From: Syntrophales bacterium
GTDB lineage: Bacteria; Desulfobacterota; Syntrophia; Syntrophales; UBA4778
Reading direction: 5' to 3'
DNA: 64,000 nucleotides
NCBI GenBank assembly: GCA_028712885.1
Contig: JAQTPK010000009.1
Span: 16,573 to 80,572, forward strand
Below are positions 42,788 through 51,210 of the stretch, piece after piece; position 1 is the first letter of the stretch, and each line of letters starts with the position of its first letter. The translations under genes and the position numbers were made by a program. The notes beneath the pieces were generated by a model. The model saw only the letters and a list, made by a program, of their open reading frames with translations, had not been told where the DNA came from and did no database searches.

Positions 42788-44224
42788 TCACAGATTGGTT
42801 TTAGAGTGATAATTCATCTCCCCCGCCAGGGCCTGTTCCGCGGCTTGCGTCAGGTCGCTGTCGTGGTCGTGGGAAAGCGAGAACACACGGAGGTGGACAA
42901 CACGCGCCGGAATGAACCTGTAGATCTCCTGGAGAGGCTCGGGCGAGGTCGTTCCCGTTGCCGGATTATAGATGTTGATGCGCCTGTTTCTTTCCGACAT
43001 CGGGTTCAGGGGCCGGGGGTCCTGGGTGGCGAGATCCACTCTGAATCTCAGCTTTTTCAAACGGGGCGGGAGCTGCCTACGGATGCGAGCCTCGTATTCC
43101 CTCTCTCCGGAAAAGCTTGCTCCCTTCTGTAGCTGGTCGATGGAAAGCTCGGCGGAGTAGGACATCTTCCATTTGACCTTGCGGCTGTGCAGCTTTTCCC
43201 ATTCCAGCGCCACCGATCTCTTCTTCTTCTCGCCGGAGGTAAGCCATTGCCGCACCGTCTGGAACAGGCTCCATTCGTCGCAGCGGAGATAGGAATCGAG
43301 CTTTTCCGCCGGATTGAACGGGTACGCCATGCCCATGGTATCCCGGAATATCTCCTGCAGGTGCAGATCCAGGGCGCGCGTCGTCCGGTGATAATAAACA
43401 TTGGAATAGAGATTCAGGCGGGCGTTGATGAAGCGGCTGAGCGCAGAGGTCCCCGCCTGGTGAAGCGTCAGACCCTGGTCCGTGAAGAATGTGTAAGACC
43501 GCAACCTTGCTATATCTACAAGGTCGAGCGAGAAGCCGGTCATGTATGCGTCGCGCTGGACGTAGTCCAGGTTGTCCACGGTGTAGATTCCCGAAAATAG
43601 CTGGCGCAGGTGCAGCAGCCAGGACGGCTTGTCCGCCGGCTCCCCGCCTGCCGGCAGCTTGATGAGAAAAGCGATGTATTCCGGCTCCAGCGTCTCGCCT
43701 TTGGCAAACGGGCCGTTCGGGCTTCGCCTGATCCCGCGGATCGTTTCCGCAAGCTTTTTCCTGATGATCCGCTGCCCGATCAGTTCGTGGTTAAGGCCGA
43801 ATGAGTCAAGGAAATGATCGTCGAAGAAGTGTCCGTAGGGCCCGTGGCCGATATCGTGGAGAAGCCCTGCGACCCGGAGGCACTCTTCAATGAAATGAAT
43901 CGAAGGGCAGTTCCTGCAGACGCCGGCGAGGCTGGGATAAAGGTATCTCCCGAATTCGCCGGCGATGTGCATTGTTCCAAGGGAGTGCTGGAAGCGGCTG
44001 TGTTCGGCGGATGGGTACACCCACCTGGCGCTCTGAAGCTGATATATCCTGCGCAGGCGCTGGAGCCAGGGCGAATCTATGAGGTCCTGTTCTGTCCCCT
44101 CCGCGAGCGAATCCGCGGAGCGGATGGTGAACCAGGCGTACTGGTGAATCGGGTCGGCGATCAGAGCCTTGCCGTCGAAGATCCGCGCGGGTTCCGATTT
44201 GCCGGTTTTCCTCGACCCGCTCAT
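42788..44224 (-). CDS. HD-domain phosphohydrolase (dGTPase-like)
   Basis: 478 residues. Metal-binding HD motif residues are in AEHSRFQHSLGTMHIAGEF and LRVAGLLHDIGHGPYGHFF, and a later Asp lies in TVDNLDYVQRDAYMTG. The length and the pattern GLLHDIGHGPYGHFF match the deoxynucleotide triphosphohydrolase/HD superfamily related to SAMHD1 and YdhJ, so a dNTPase is likely but not certain. The C-terminal 180 residues have no recognised motif. It shares its start with the stop of the lipoprotein gene (ATGA overlap), and it is upstream of nrdD in gene order but not on the same transcript. Confidence 0.85.
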   Translation of the reverse strand: MSGSRKTGKSEPARIFDGKALIADPIHQYAWFTIRSADSLAEGTEQDLIDSPWLQRLRRIYQLQSARWVYPSAEHSRFQHSLGTMHIAGEFGRYLYPSLAGVCRNCPSIHFIEECLRVAGLLHDIGHGPYGHFFDDHFLDSFGLNHELIGQRIIRKKLAETIRGIRRSPNGPFAKGETLEPEYIAFLIKLPAGGEPADKPSWLLHLRQLFSGIYTVDNLDYVQRDAYMTGFSLDLVDIARLRSYTFFTDQGLTLHQAGTSALSRFINARLNLYSNVYYHRTTRALDLHLQEIFRDTMGMAYPFNPAEKLDSYLRCDEWSLFQTVRQWLTSGEKKKRSVALEWEKLHSRKVKWKMSYSAELSIDQLQKGASFSGEREYEARIRRQLPPRLKKLRFRVDLATQDPRPLNPMSERNRRINIYNPATGTTSPEPLQEIYRFIPARVVHLRVFSLSHDHDSDLTQAAEQALAGEMNYHSKTNL

Positions 44225-44826
44225 TTCCTCCCGACGACGATTATCAGCTGATACATTGAACTCCAGGTCATCGGTTTCGTGACGGCATTCGCGCCGATTT
44301 TCTGGGCTACCTGCTTGGCTTCGTTTGCCAGGCCCGCCGCATGAAACACTGTCGTAATGGCAAATGAACGGGGCGCCCGATCAACCCTGCCTACCGAGTA
44401 GCCGGCTTCAGAAAGTTTCTTTGAAAGCGCCCGAGCTGACGAGAGCCGAGTATTGCCGGCCAGGATCTTTATTTTGAGATCCTTTTTCAATACCTGGGCT
44501 TCGGCCGCGGCGTCTTTCTGCTTTTCGGGCTGGAGCTCTTTTTTCAGCTTCCGAACTTCTTCGTTCAGTCCGGCCATTCCGGATTGAAGGGCTTTCCTCT
44601 CCGCCTCCAGTCTGGCAATTTCCGCCTGTCGCTCTGCCAGGGTTTTTTCCTGGGCCTTAACCGAAGCCTCAAGTCCGGCCACCTCTTTTTTCAGGGATTC
44701 GTTGGCGGTCGTCAGTTCCTTGATGCTTTTTTCGTAGCTGCCGTCCATGCATTTGGACAACCCCGCGCAGCCGGAAAATGCAAAAACACCGCTTAGAAGC
44801 AGGAAAATCAGGAGCTTTCCTTTCAT
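44221..44826 (-). CDS. Lipoprotein with coiled coil and LytR_C-like domain
   Basis: 201 residues. A lipoprotein signal (LLLSGVFAFSGC, Cys about 19) is followed by a long coiled coil (about 30-105: LKKEVAGLEASVKAQEKTLA) and a C-terminal domain with IKILAGNTRLSSARALSKKL and YQLIIVVGRK. The latter resembles LytR_C, a domain that often follows cell-wall enzymes. A scaffold or peptidoglycan role is possible (inference). The ATG at 44826 follows GGAGGGTGAT. It overlaps the HD gene, which it precedes in transcription. Confidence 0.75.
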   Translation of the reverse strand: MKGKLLIFLLLSGVFAFSGCAGLSKCMDGSYEKSIKELTTANESLKKEVAGLEASVKAQEKTLAERQAEIARLEAERKALQSGMAGLNEEVRKLKKELQPEKQKDAAAEAQVLKKDLKIKILAGNTRLSSARALSKKLSEAGYSVGRVDRAPRSFAITTVFHAAGLANEAKQVAQKIGANAVTKPMTWSSMYQLIIVVGRK

Positions 44827-44968
44827 ATCACCCTCCTTTTCCGGTTGGTACACACCTCAAATATAGGAAAGAAGGGAAAAAATCCAGCAATTTCCTGCAG
44901 GCCGCGACAGGGCGGAGGAGATTGCCTTTTCCCGCCGTCATGATTATGATAAGCGCGAGCGAACGTAC

Positions 44969-45727
44969 ATGAAAAATTACAGCCGCGTTTTATTCTTCTT
45001 GTTAATTGTTCTTTTCCTCCTGCCGGGGCGGATCGGGGGGCAGGAGAAATTTCCCCGTCCGACGGGTGCGATAAACGATTTTGCGGGAATCATCCCTGCC
45101 GAATACGAAAGCAGGATGAACAGTATCGCAGAAGAAACGCTGCGGAAAACAGGCGCATCCATCGTGGTTGCGACCTTCCCGACGGCGGGAGACATCTCCG
45201 CCGATGAATTCGCCAACCGGCTGTACGCGGACTGGGGCGTAGGGAAAAAGGGGGAAGATAAGGGCGTCCTGATCTTTCTCGCCCTGAAGGAGAGGAAAAT
45301 CAGGATAGAAACGGGCTACGGCGTGGAGGGCATCCTGCCCGACGGCCTGGTCGGGGAAATACTCGACCGGCATACGATTCCCTTTCTGAGGAAGGGGGAG
45401 TACGGGCGCGGACTCCTGGGGACGGTAAAGGCGGTTTCCGAGGTCATTGCCGCGGATGCAGGGGTCTCGATCGGAGACGGGCCGTCGGCCGCCAGGGAAC
45501 GTATGAAACGCATTCCGGGCAGGCTCGGCCTCTGGGAATGGGTCCTGATCGGAATCGTACTCGCCTTTCTCATCGGCACAAAACCCGGGCGCTATCTCCT
45601 GCTCTGGATGATTATCAGCTCGAGCAGGGGATCCGGCGGGGGAGGTTTCGGCGGTTTCGGCGGCGGCGGGTTCGGCGGGTTCGGCGGGGGATCGAGCGGA
45701 GGCGGAGGCGCAGGCCGGGGTTTCTGA
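44969..45727 (+). CDS. TPM-domain (YgcG-type) membrane protein
   Basis: 252 residues. A Sec signal (about 1-24) precedes a TPM domain with AINDFAGIIPAEYESRMNSI, DWGVGKKGEDKGVLIFLALK and RKIRIETGYGVEGILPDGLV. A transmembrane helix follows (EWVLIGIVLAFLIG), then a Gly-Phe-rich tail (GGFGGFGGGGFGGFGGGSSG). TPM proteins are often encoded next to LemA genes, as here. They bind Ca or act in membrane-protein turnover; the exact role is unclear. It diverges from the lipoprotein gene. Confidence 0.9.
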   Translation: MKNYSRVLFFLLIVLFLLPGRIGGQEKFPRPTGAINDFAGIIPAEYESRMNSIAEETLRKTGASIVVATFPTAGDISADEFANRLYADWGVGKKGEDKGVLIFLALKERKIRIETGYGVEGILPDGLVGEILDRHTIPFLRKGEYGRGLLGTVKAVSEVIAADAGVSIGDGPSAARERMKRIPGRLGLWEWVLIGIVLAFLIGTKPGRYLLLWMIISSSRGSGGGGFGGFGGGGFGGFGGGSSGGGGAGRGF

Positions 45728-45746
45728 ATCCGGTAGCGAGCGCATT

Positions 45747-45781
45747 CCCCGTCCGCCTCGGGTCCGCCTAGGCGGACGGGG
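45747..45781. repeat. Inverted repeat after the TPM gene
   Basis: CCCCGTCCGCCT (45747-45758) and AGGCGGACGGGG (45770-45781) are a perfect 12-base pair of arms with an 11-base loop. AGCGAGCG flanks it on both sides. No T run follows, so it is a repeat or processing site rather than a clear terminator. Confidence 0.7.
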
Positions 45782-45821
45782 TAAGCGAGCGAATCATGTT
45801 TAAGCATTTTCCTTAAGGATA

Positions 45822-45855
45822 GAAGACTCTCCGGAGCTTGCTCCGGATAGTCTTC
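45822..45855 (+). promoter_or_regulatory. Near-perfect hairpin just upstream of a ribosome site
   Basis: GAAGACT and TCCGGAGC pair with GCTCCGGA and AGTCTTC across a TT loop, with one mismatch. The right arm ends 3 bases before the AGGAGG ribosome site of the nucleotidyltransferase-like gene. It may affect translation or mRNA stability (inference). Confidence 0.6.
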
Positions 45856-45867
45856 AAAGGAGGAAGT

Positions 45868-46593
45868 ATGGCGGGAATACCTGAAAAGCCGGAGGAGGTT
45901 TTTTCGGATTTTTCCGGCGATCTCGGGGAGCTGTTCGGGGACGGGCTGGCCTCCATTATCCTGTATGGAAGCGGGGCGAGCGGAGATTATATACCGGGGA
46001 AATCGGACCTTAATTTCCTCGTCGTGCTGAACGAGAGCGCCCTGGAGAAACTCGAGGACGCCGCGCCTCTGCAGAAGAAGTGGAGAAAAAGAAGAATCGC
46101 TGCGCCTCTGTTCATGACGCAGGAGGACCTGTGCCGCTCCATCGACTCTTTTCCCTTGGAGTTCCTGAATATAAAACAGAGCTATATCCCCGTGCACGGG
46201 CCGGATGTCCTGAAGGACCTCGCCCTCGATCCTGAATCGGTCCGGCTGCAGTGCGAAAGGGAGCTCCGGGGGAAGGCCCTCCTGCTGCAGGGGCGTTTTC
46301 TGGAAACCGGGGGAGATGCGAAGCGGATACGGGAGCTGATCGGAGTGTCAATTATCGCATTCCTGTCCATATTCAGAGGGCTGCTCCATATGAAAGGTGT
46401 GGAGATACCCCGCGGACGGAAAGATCTCGTCGATGCCGCCTGCGCTTTATTCGGGATAGATAAGAAGACATTCCTTGACTGCATAGAAATAAAGGAAGAG
46501 GGCAGGAAATTCAGCGCCGACGAAACAAAGAGTATTTTCCGGGCCTACTTGAGGGAAGCGAGAAATCTCGCCCGGAAAGTGGACCGGATTTAA
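45868..46593 (+). CDS. Nucleotidyltransferase-like protein
   Basis: 241 residues. IILYGSGASGDYIPGKSDLNFLVV (seen here as GSGASGDYIPGKSDLNFLVV) matches the GSx(10)DxD core of the Pol-beta-type nucleotidyltransferases, with Asp followed by Asn in place of the second Asp, which would weaken or change catalysis. A helical C-terminal half (KTFLDCIEIKEEGRKF) follows, as in kanamycin-nucleotidyltransferase relatives. AGGAGG precedes the ATG. It lies between the TPM and LemA genes; its role is unknown. Confidence 0.7.
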   Translation: MAGIPEKPEEVFSDFSGDLGELFGDGLASIILYGSGASGDYIPGKSDLNFLVVLNESALEKLEDAAPLQKKWRKRRIAAPLFMTQEDLCRSIDSFPLEFLNIKQSYIPVHGPDVLKDLALDPESVRLQCERELRGKALLLQGRFLETGGDAKRIRELIGVSIIAFLSIFRGLLHMKGVEIPRGRKDLVDAACALFGIDKKTFLDCIEIKEEGRKFSADETKSIFRAYLREARNLARKVDRI

Positions 46594-46596
46594 TAA

Positions 46597-46665
46597 AAGG
46601 TTTCCGGTATCAGGCTTTAACGAACGATGCCCGGAACCCGACACCTGATTCCCGAAACCATTTTT
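46597..46665. repeat. Period-7 degenerate repeat (GGTTTCC / CCGAAAC type)
   Basis: GGTTTCC, GGTATCA, GGCTTTA on the left and GAACCCG, ACACCTG, ATTCCCG, AAACC on the right. The first 16 bases and the reverse complement of the last 16 agree at 14 positions. It fills the gap before lemA. Confidence 0.75.
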
Positions 46666-46680
46666 AATCAGGAGGTTAAT

Positions 46681-47247
46681 ATGAAGAAAGGTATGTTGAT
46701 CGCCCTGGCTGTTGCGGCGATAGTCGTTTTGTCCGGGTACTTCTTTTTCCAGGGCACATACAACAGTCTCGTTTCCCTGGATGAGCAGGTCAAGACTTCA
46801 TGGGCCCAGGTTCAGAACCAGCTTCAGCGCCGCTATGACCTCATCCCCAACCTTGTGGAGACGGTGAAAGGGTATGCGCGGTACGAAAAGGAAGTCCTGA
46901 CCGAAGTAACGAACGCGCGGGCCAGGGTGGGGGGCGCCAGGACGGTTTCCAGCCAGATCGAGGCCAATAACGAACTGAGCAGCGCCCTCAGCAGGCTGCT
47001 GGTGGTAGTGGAGAGATATCCGGATCTCAAGGCCAATCAGAATTTCATCCGGCTCCAGGACGAGCTTGCCGGCACCGAGAACAGGATCGCGGTCGAGCGG
47101 AAGCGCTATAATGAATCCGTGCGGCAGTATAATGTTAAAATCCGGAGCTTCCCGGAAAACATCGTGGCGGGAATGTTCGGATTCGAGCGGGCGGCCTTTT
47201 TCGAAGTGCCGGAGGCCGCGAAAGCCGCGCCGCAGGTAAAATTCTGA
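46681..47247 (+). CDS. lemA: LemA family protein
   Basis: 188 residues. An N-terminal transmembrane helix (LIALAVAAIVVLSGYFFFQG) and a helical periplasmic or cytoplasmic domain with YNSLVSLDEQVKTSWAQVQN and QLQRRYDLIPNLVETVKGYA, the LemA signature. Conserved RLQDELAGTENRIAVERKRYN follows. The function of LemA is not settled; it often travels with TPM proteins. GGAGG precedes the ATG at 46681. It belongs to the TPM-nucleotidyltransferase-LemA group. Confidence 0.95.
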   Translation: MKKGMLIALAVAAIVVLSGYFFFQGTYNSLVSLDEQVKTSWAQVQNQLQRRYDLIPNLVETVKGYARYEKEVLTEVTNARARVGGARTVSSQIEANNELSSALSRLLVVVERYPDLKANQNFIRLQDELAGTENRIAVERKRYNESVRQYNVKIRSFPENIVAGMFGFERAAFFEVPEAAKAAPQVKF

Positions 47248-47290
47248 GGGGCGTTGGGCATTAGGCTTCAGGCGTTGGGTAGATTACACA
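47248..47290. repeat. Period-7 degenerate repeat (GGCGTTG type)
   Basis: GGCGTTG, GGCATTA, GGCTTCA, GGCGTTG, GGTAGAT follow the lemA stop. A weaker, complementary period-7 stretch (CCCCTTG, CCCCCTG, CCTTACC) lies at 47401-47421, around the end of the SDR gene. Confidence 0.7.
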
Positions 47291-47338
47291 GGAAACTGCT
47301 CTCCGTTTGGAAGGACCCGAGAAATAAACTGCTTTATA

Positions 47339-47384
47339 GAAAAGCGCTGCATGGCGAGCTTGTCGCACCATGCAGCGCTTTTTT
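47339..47384. terminator. Bidirectional terminator between lemA and the SDR gene
   Basis: AAAAGCGCTGCATGG and CCATGCAGCGCTTTTTT form a stem of about 15 bp around a short loop. A run of A on one side and T on the other make it work in both directions, as expected between converging genes. Confidence 0.88.
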
Positions 47385-47417
47385 CACTTGAACCCTCGAA
47401 ACCCCTTGCCCCCTGCC

Positions 47418-48209
47418 TTACCTTGCCAGATACCCCCCGTCCACCGCGATGATCTGTCCGGTCACATAGGCGGATGCATCCGAGGCGAGAAAGACGGCGA
47501 GGCCTTTTATATCATCGATATCGCCGACGCGGCGCAGGGGAATCATCCGAAGCATTTCCTCATAGGCTTTCTTGAATTCCGGTTTTTCGATGTAAGCCAT
47601 CATGTCCGTCCGGAAGAATCCGGGAGCGATGGCGTTGACCCGGATATTGTAAGAGGCGAGTTTTACAGCCAGGTTCATCGTCAGGAGGTTGACTGCGGCT
47701 TTCGTGGAATTGTAAGGCACCGCGGGATGAACCGCCTCGTCCGATCCGCGAAAGCTCATGATTGAAGAGATGCTGATTATGCTGCCGCCGCCCTGCTCTT
47801 TCATGACCCGCGCGGTTTTCTGGGTCAATATCCAGAGTCCCCGCACATTTATGTTGAAAAGCTGATCCCATTTCTCCAGGGGAAAATCCAGCGTCGGGGC
47901 GCCCCAGGTTGCTCCCGCGTTATTCACGAGGATATCGATTTTCGGGAAAATCTCCTGAGACTTCCGGAACATGGCGTCGATCGACTTCTCGTCTCCCAGA
48001 TCGCACGCGATGGGGACGCAGCGCACGCCCGTCAGCTTCTCGATTTCCGCAGCGGCGGATTCGAGGTTTTTCATTTTACGCGAGGTGACGACCAGGTTCG
48101 CTCCCGCCTCAGCCAGGCCGGTCGCGATAAATTTTCCGATTCCCCTGCCCCCTCCCGTCACCAGGGCCGTCTTGCCCTTTATACTGAACAACTCACCCAT
48201 TTTCTTCAT
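47418..48209 (-). CDS. Short-chain dehydrogenase/reductase
   Basis: 263 residues from the ATG at 48209. The NAD(P) motif is TGGGRGIGKF (TGxxxGIG); NNAGATWG follows; the catalytic Ser is in IISISSIMSF, and Tyr-Lys lie in YNSTKAAVN. The C-terminal VTGQIIAVDGGYLAR is typical of FabG/gluconate-type SDRs. The substrate cannot be given from sequence. A GGCGG ribosome site overlaps the stop of the membrane-tethered receiver gene; the two genes are 4 bases apart. Confidence 0.93.
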   Translation of the reverse strand: MKKMGELFSIKGKTALVTGGGRGIGKFIATGLAEAGANLVVTSRKMKNLESAAAEIEKLTGVRCVPIACDLGDEKSIDAMFRKSQEIFPKIDILVNNAGATWGAPTLDFPLEKWDQLFNINVRGLWILTQKTARVMKEQGGGSIISISSIMSFRGSDEAVHPAVPYNSTKAAVNLLTMNLAVKLASYNIRVNAIAPGFFRTDMMAYIEKPEFKKAYEEMLRMIPLRRVGDIDDIKGLAVFLASDASAYVTGQIIAVDGGYLAR

Positions 48210-48213
48210 TACT

Positions 48214-48993
48214 TCACCGCCTTTCAGGTTTCGGCAAATTAGCATCAATGTGGCGCTTCAGATCCATGGGCTGATACCCCCAGTCGCGGATCTTTGTAAA
48301 GCTCTTCACGATCTCCCCGACCCCGAAGACCATGCCTGCGGCGAGCGCCGACGCGAGCAGTATTATGACAAGCCATATTCCCGTCTTCCTGGCCTTCTTT
48401 TTCCTGGTCAGCCTGCGGTTGATTGATTCCAGCTTGGCGTTTTTCAAAGCCAGATCGTCCCGCTCTTTTTTCAGGGTTTCCATCTGCCACTGCAGGGCCC
48501 CTGTTTTTTCCTCCGAAACTGCAGTTGTACGGCGCAGCTCCTCATTGCCCGCCATAATCTTGTCCTCAATCCGCTTTATCCTTATCTGATTCCGCACGCG
48601 GGCCGTGAGTTCCTTCGGATCGAAAGGCTTGGCGATGAAATCGTCGGCGCCGCTTTCGAGAGCTGAAACGGCTCCCTCTCTGCGGTCCACCCCGGAAACG
48701 ATGATGATTTTGTTTAGAGAGAAGCCGGGCAGGGTGCGAATTCTGCGCGTAAGCTCAATTCCGTCCACCCGGGGCATGAGGAAGTCGATCAGGATCAGGT
48801 CCGGAACGCCTTTAAGCTCCTTGGTCATGGCCTCGTCGCCGCTTGCGGCGGTCTCGACTTCATAGCCGGAATCCCTGAGAACGTCCGCCATGAACTCCAG
48901 CGACTCGGGATCGTCGTCGACGACCAGTATGTAACCGCCGTCTCCGGGATCGGCCGTCCCGGTATCAATCTTCGGATCTCTTTCCATTTCCAT
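48214..48993 (-). CDS. Receiver domain anchored by coiled coil and membrane helix
   Basis: 259 residues. A CheY-type receiver (about 18-140) has YILVVDDDPESLEFMADVL, phosphoacceptor Asp in LILIDFLMPRVDG and Lys in DDFIAKPFDPKEL. A coiled coil (about 145-200) follows, then a basic RKKKARKTG stretch, one transmembrane helix (IWLVIILLASALAAGMVFGV) and a 30-residue tail. Response regulators are normally soluble, so a C-terminal anchor is unusual. It may be a phosphate sink or local output. ATG at 48993 is favoured over GTG at 48999 by ribosome-site spacing. Confidence 0.8.
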   Translation of the reverse strand: MEMERDPKIDTGTADPGDGGYILVVDDDPESLEFMADVLRDSGYEVETAASGDEAMTKELKGVPDLILIDFLMPRVDGIELTRRIRTLPGFSLNKIIIVSGVDRREGAVSALESGADDFIAKPFDPKELTARVRNQIRIKRIEDKIMAGNEELRRTTAVSEEKTGALQWQMETLKKERDDLALKNAKLESINRRLTRKKKARKTGIWLVIILLASALAAGMVFGVGEIVKSFTKIRDWGYQPMDLKRHIDANLPKPERR

Positions 48994-49024
48994 TGTCACT
49001 GCCTGCCGGGCTGATGCGCGCGTT

Positions 49025-49840
49025 TTATACCGGACAGGGCCCGTGAATGGAGCCGTCCGGCATTATCTCGACGTCCCGGTTCCCCCTGCGCGCCATCCGG
49101 GTAAGGATAGCCGGGATCTCTTTGCCGCGTGTGGACCGGATTGCCTCTTCCACTGTTCGGAAAGCGTTCAGCTCTTTCAAGGTCATCATCGTCGGCAGGA
49201 CCATGCGGAAGCGCCTGTTCTCGTATTCGGAGAGGGCCTCGCCGGGCGTGATCCAGACATGTCTGGTCAATTCCCTTCCATCGTGCCTGGCGCTCTGGCG
49301 GGGCGGGGCGGCGGCAAGGAAAAATCGCACATCGTAGCGGATCGGCAGGGGCGCCGGCGTTATCCAATGCGCGAAATAATGAAGCCGATCTGCGGCCAGC
49401 AGTAATCCCTCTTTTTCAAGGAAGCTTCTGAAGGCGATCTCTTTGCGCCAGAGTTTTTTCCGATACCCTGAAAATCTGTCCGAATCGACGGACGAATCGA
49501 TTGATGCGATTTTCCCGCTGCGATCATACGCGAGCAGAAGGCCGACTTCTTCAAAAGTCTCGCGGATGCCGGCGACCCACAGACCGAGAGAACGCGCCGG
49601 GGATGGCGTATCCGTCATGATATTTCTTGCCGCATCCCCGGTCAAACCCGCGCACAGCGGCTCCATTCCGGAGCAATCCTCCTCATCCAGCGCTCCGCCG
49701 GGAAAGACGTACGAGTCGGCGACGAACCGGCTGGTCGGATGCCGCAGCACCATGAGGACCTCGATTGCCCTTTCTCCCCGCCGCTCGGAATCCCTGACCA
49801 GAATGACCGTCGCGGCATCTTTAGGCTCTACTGTCTCCAT
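49025..49840 (-). CDS. Nudix hydrolase, NUDT19-like
   Basis: 271 residues. The fold opens with AATVILVRDSERRGERAIEV and SYVFPGGALDEED. The Nudix box REU-x-EE is in IRETFEEVGLLLAYDR, with a long insertion between the two halves, as in NUDT19-type or CoA-pyrophosphatase relatives. It hydrolyses a nucleoside diphosphate linked to another group; the exact substrate is unknown. It lies between rlmD (7 bases before it) and the receiver gene on one leftward transcript. Confidence 0.88.
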   Translation of the reverse strand: METVEPKDAATVILVRDSERRGERAIEVLMVLRHPTSRFVADSYVFPGGALDEEDCSGMEPLCAGLTGDAARNIMTDTPSPARSLGLWVAGIRETFEEVGLLLAYDRSGKIASIDSSVDSDRFSGYRKKLWRKEIAFRSFLEKEGLLLAADRLHYFAHWITPAPLPIRYDVRFFLAAAPPRQSARHDGRELTRHVWITPGEALSEYENRRFRMVLPTMMTLKELNAFRTVEEAIRSTRGKEIPAILTRMARRGNRDVEIMPDGSIHGPCPV

Positions 49841-49847
49841 TTTCCAA

Positions 49848-51041
49848 TTACTTTTTCAATACGGCTATTGTTTCAATATGCTTTGTTTGCGGGAACATAT
49901 CTATCGGCCTGAGCAGTTCGAGCCGGTAACCGCGACCGGCAAGCAGACTGATGTCGCGGGCCTGAGTGGCGGGGTCGCAGGATACATATACAATTTTTTC
50001 GGGCTCCAGCTCCGTGATTGCCGTCAGAGCGGACCCGGCGCAGCCGGTCCGGGGCGGATCCAGAATAATCACGTCGGGACTGAATCCCCGGTCAGCCAGT
50101 TCCCCGGCCTTTTCCTCCACCATTCCTTCCAAAACGGAGTCCCGGGAAAATCCCGCATCCTCCAGATTCGCCCTGGCGCACTCCGCCGCTTCCGGATCGG
50201 TTTCAATTCCGTATATCTTTTTGGCCTTTTCCGCAAGGAAGACTGTAAACAATCCCGAACCGCAATAGCAGTCGAGGACGTTCCCGTTCCCCTCTTCTCC
50301 GCTCATCTCGAGCACGGAGTCCACCAGCCGTTCCGTAAGCAGTGAATTGGCCTGAAAGAAGCCGTGATAGGGAGCAGCAAGGACCCTTTTTTTTACCTCC
50401 CTCGCGACCCGGTCGGGCCTGCTTCCGGACGTTTCGAAGGGAATGCCGGACCAGAAAATTTCCGAACCGTTTCCGGCCTTTTCTCTCCCCGGCAGCGTGC
50501 TGCGGAAAATCCGATAGTTTTCATTTATGCTCTCGTCCACGATTTCGCAGCGCTCGATATCCACCAGCCTGAAACCGCTCGTGTCCATGAATCCTGCCGA
50601 ATAGCCGCACTGCATTCCGAGGTGAAATTCCGCCTTGCAGCGGTACCCGTAACTGCGCGGCGAGGGAATTGTCTCGCATACCGGAATCGCTTCCGGGATG
50701 GAGTCGAAACCGCCGATCCTCCGGAAACACTCGATAACCTGTTCCCGCTTGGCGCTCAATTGCCGTTCATAAGCGATATGCTGGTACTGGCAGCCTCCGC
50801 AGCGCGTGTAATACCGGCACAGGGGCTCGACGCGATCCGGCGACGGGTTCAGGACGCTCAGCAGCCGGCCCCTCAGATAGCGCTTTCGGACCTCGGTTAT
50901 GCGGACCTCCACCTCATCACCTGCCGCCGCAAAAGGAATAAAGGTTACCATATCCTTTATCTTCCCCACGCCGTCTCCCCCGTACGCCAGCCTGCTTACG
51001 GCGGTCCGCTCCCGCTTTCCCCTGTAAAAACCCAGGTTCAT
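49848..51041 (-). CDS. rlmD: 23S rRNA (uracil-5-)-methyltransferase, RlmD/RumA type
   Basis: 397 residues. A TRAM domain (about 1-60), then the Fe-S ligands CRYYTRCGGCQYQHIAY (three Cys of the cluster, with another upstream or downstream), the SAM motif VLDCYCGSGLFTVFLA, VIILDPPRTGC and the catalytic-Cys region YVSCDPATQARDI. It methylates a uridine in 23S rRNA. RlmC/RlmD cannot be split by eye. It heads the leftward operon with Nudix, receiver and SDR genes and diverges from traB. Confidence 0.9.
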   Translation of the reverse strand: MNLGFYRGKRERTAVSRLAYGGDGVGKIKDMVTFIPFAAAGDEVEVRITEVRKRYLRGRLLSVLNPSPDRVEPLCRYYTRCGGCQYQHIAYERQLSAKREQVIECFRRIGGFDSIPEAIPVCETIPSPRSYGYRCKAEFHLGMQCGYSAGFMDTSGFRLVDIERCEIVDESINENYRIFRSTLPGREKAGNGSEIFWSGIPFETSGSRPDRVAREVKKRVLAAPYHGFFQANSLLTERLVDSVLEMSGEEGNGNVLDCYCGSGLFTVFLAEKAKKIYGIETDPEAAECARANLEDAGFSRDSVLEGMVEEKAGELADRGFSPDVIILDPPRTGCAGSALTAITELEPEKIVYVSCDPATQARDISLLAGRGYRLELLRPIDMFPQTKHIETIAVLKK

Positions 51042-51210
51042 GTAAATACCGGATCTCCCTGGAATCCTCCACGATATCGGTGTAAGCTATAACATCTTTT
51101 CACTGCCCGGTAAATGGAGCAGCGGCGGGATCCGGCTTTGCCGCCCCTTTACAACCGGCCGGATACCTGCTAACTTCATTCGCCGTTTTTGCCTGTAGCC
51201 GGAGGATTCA

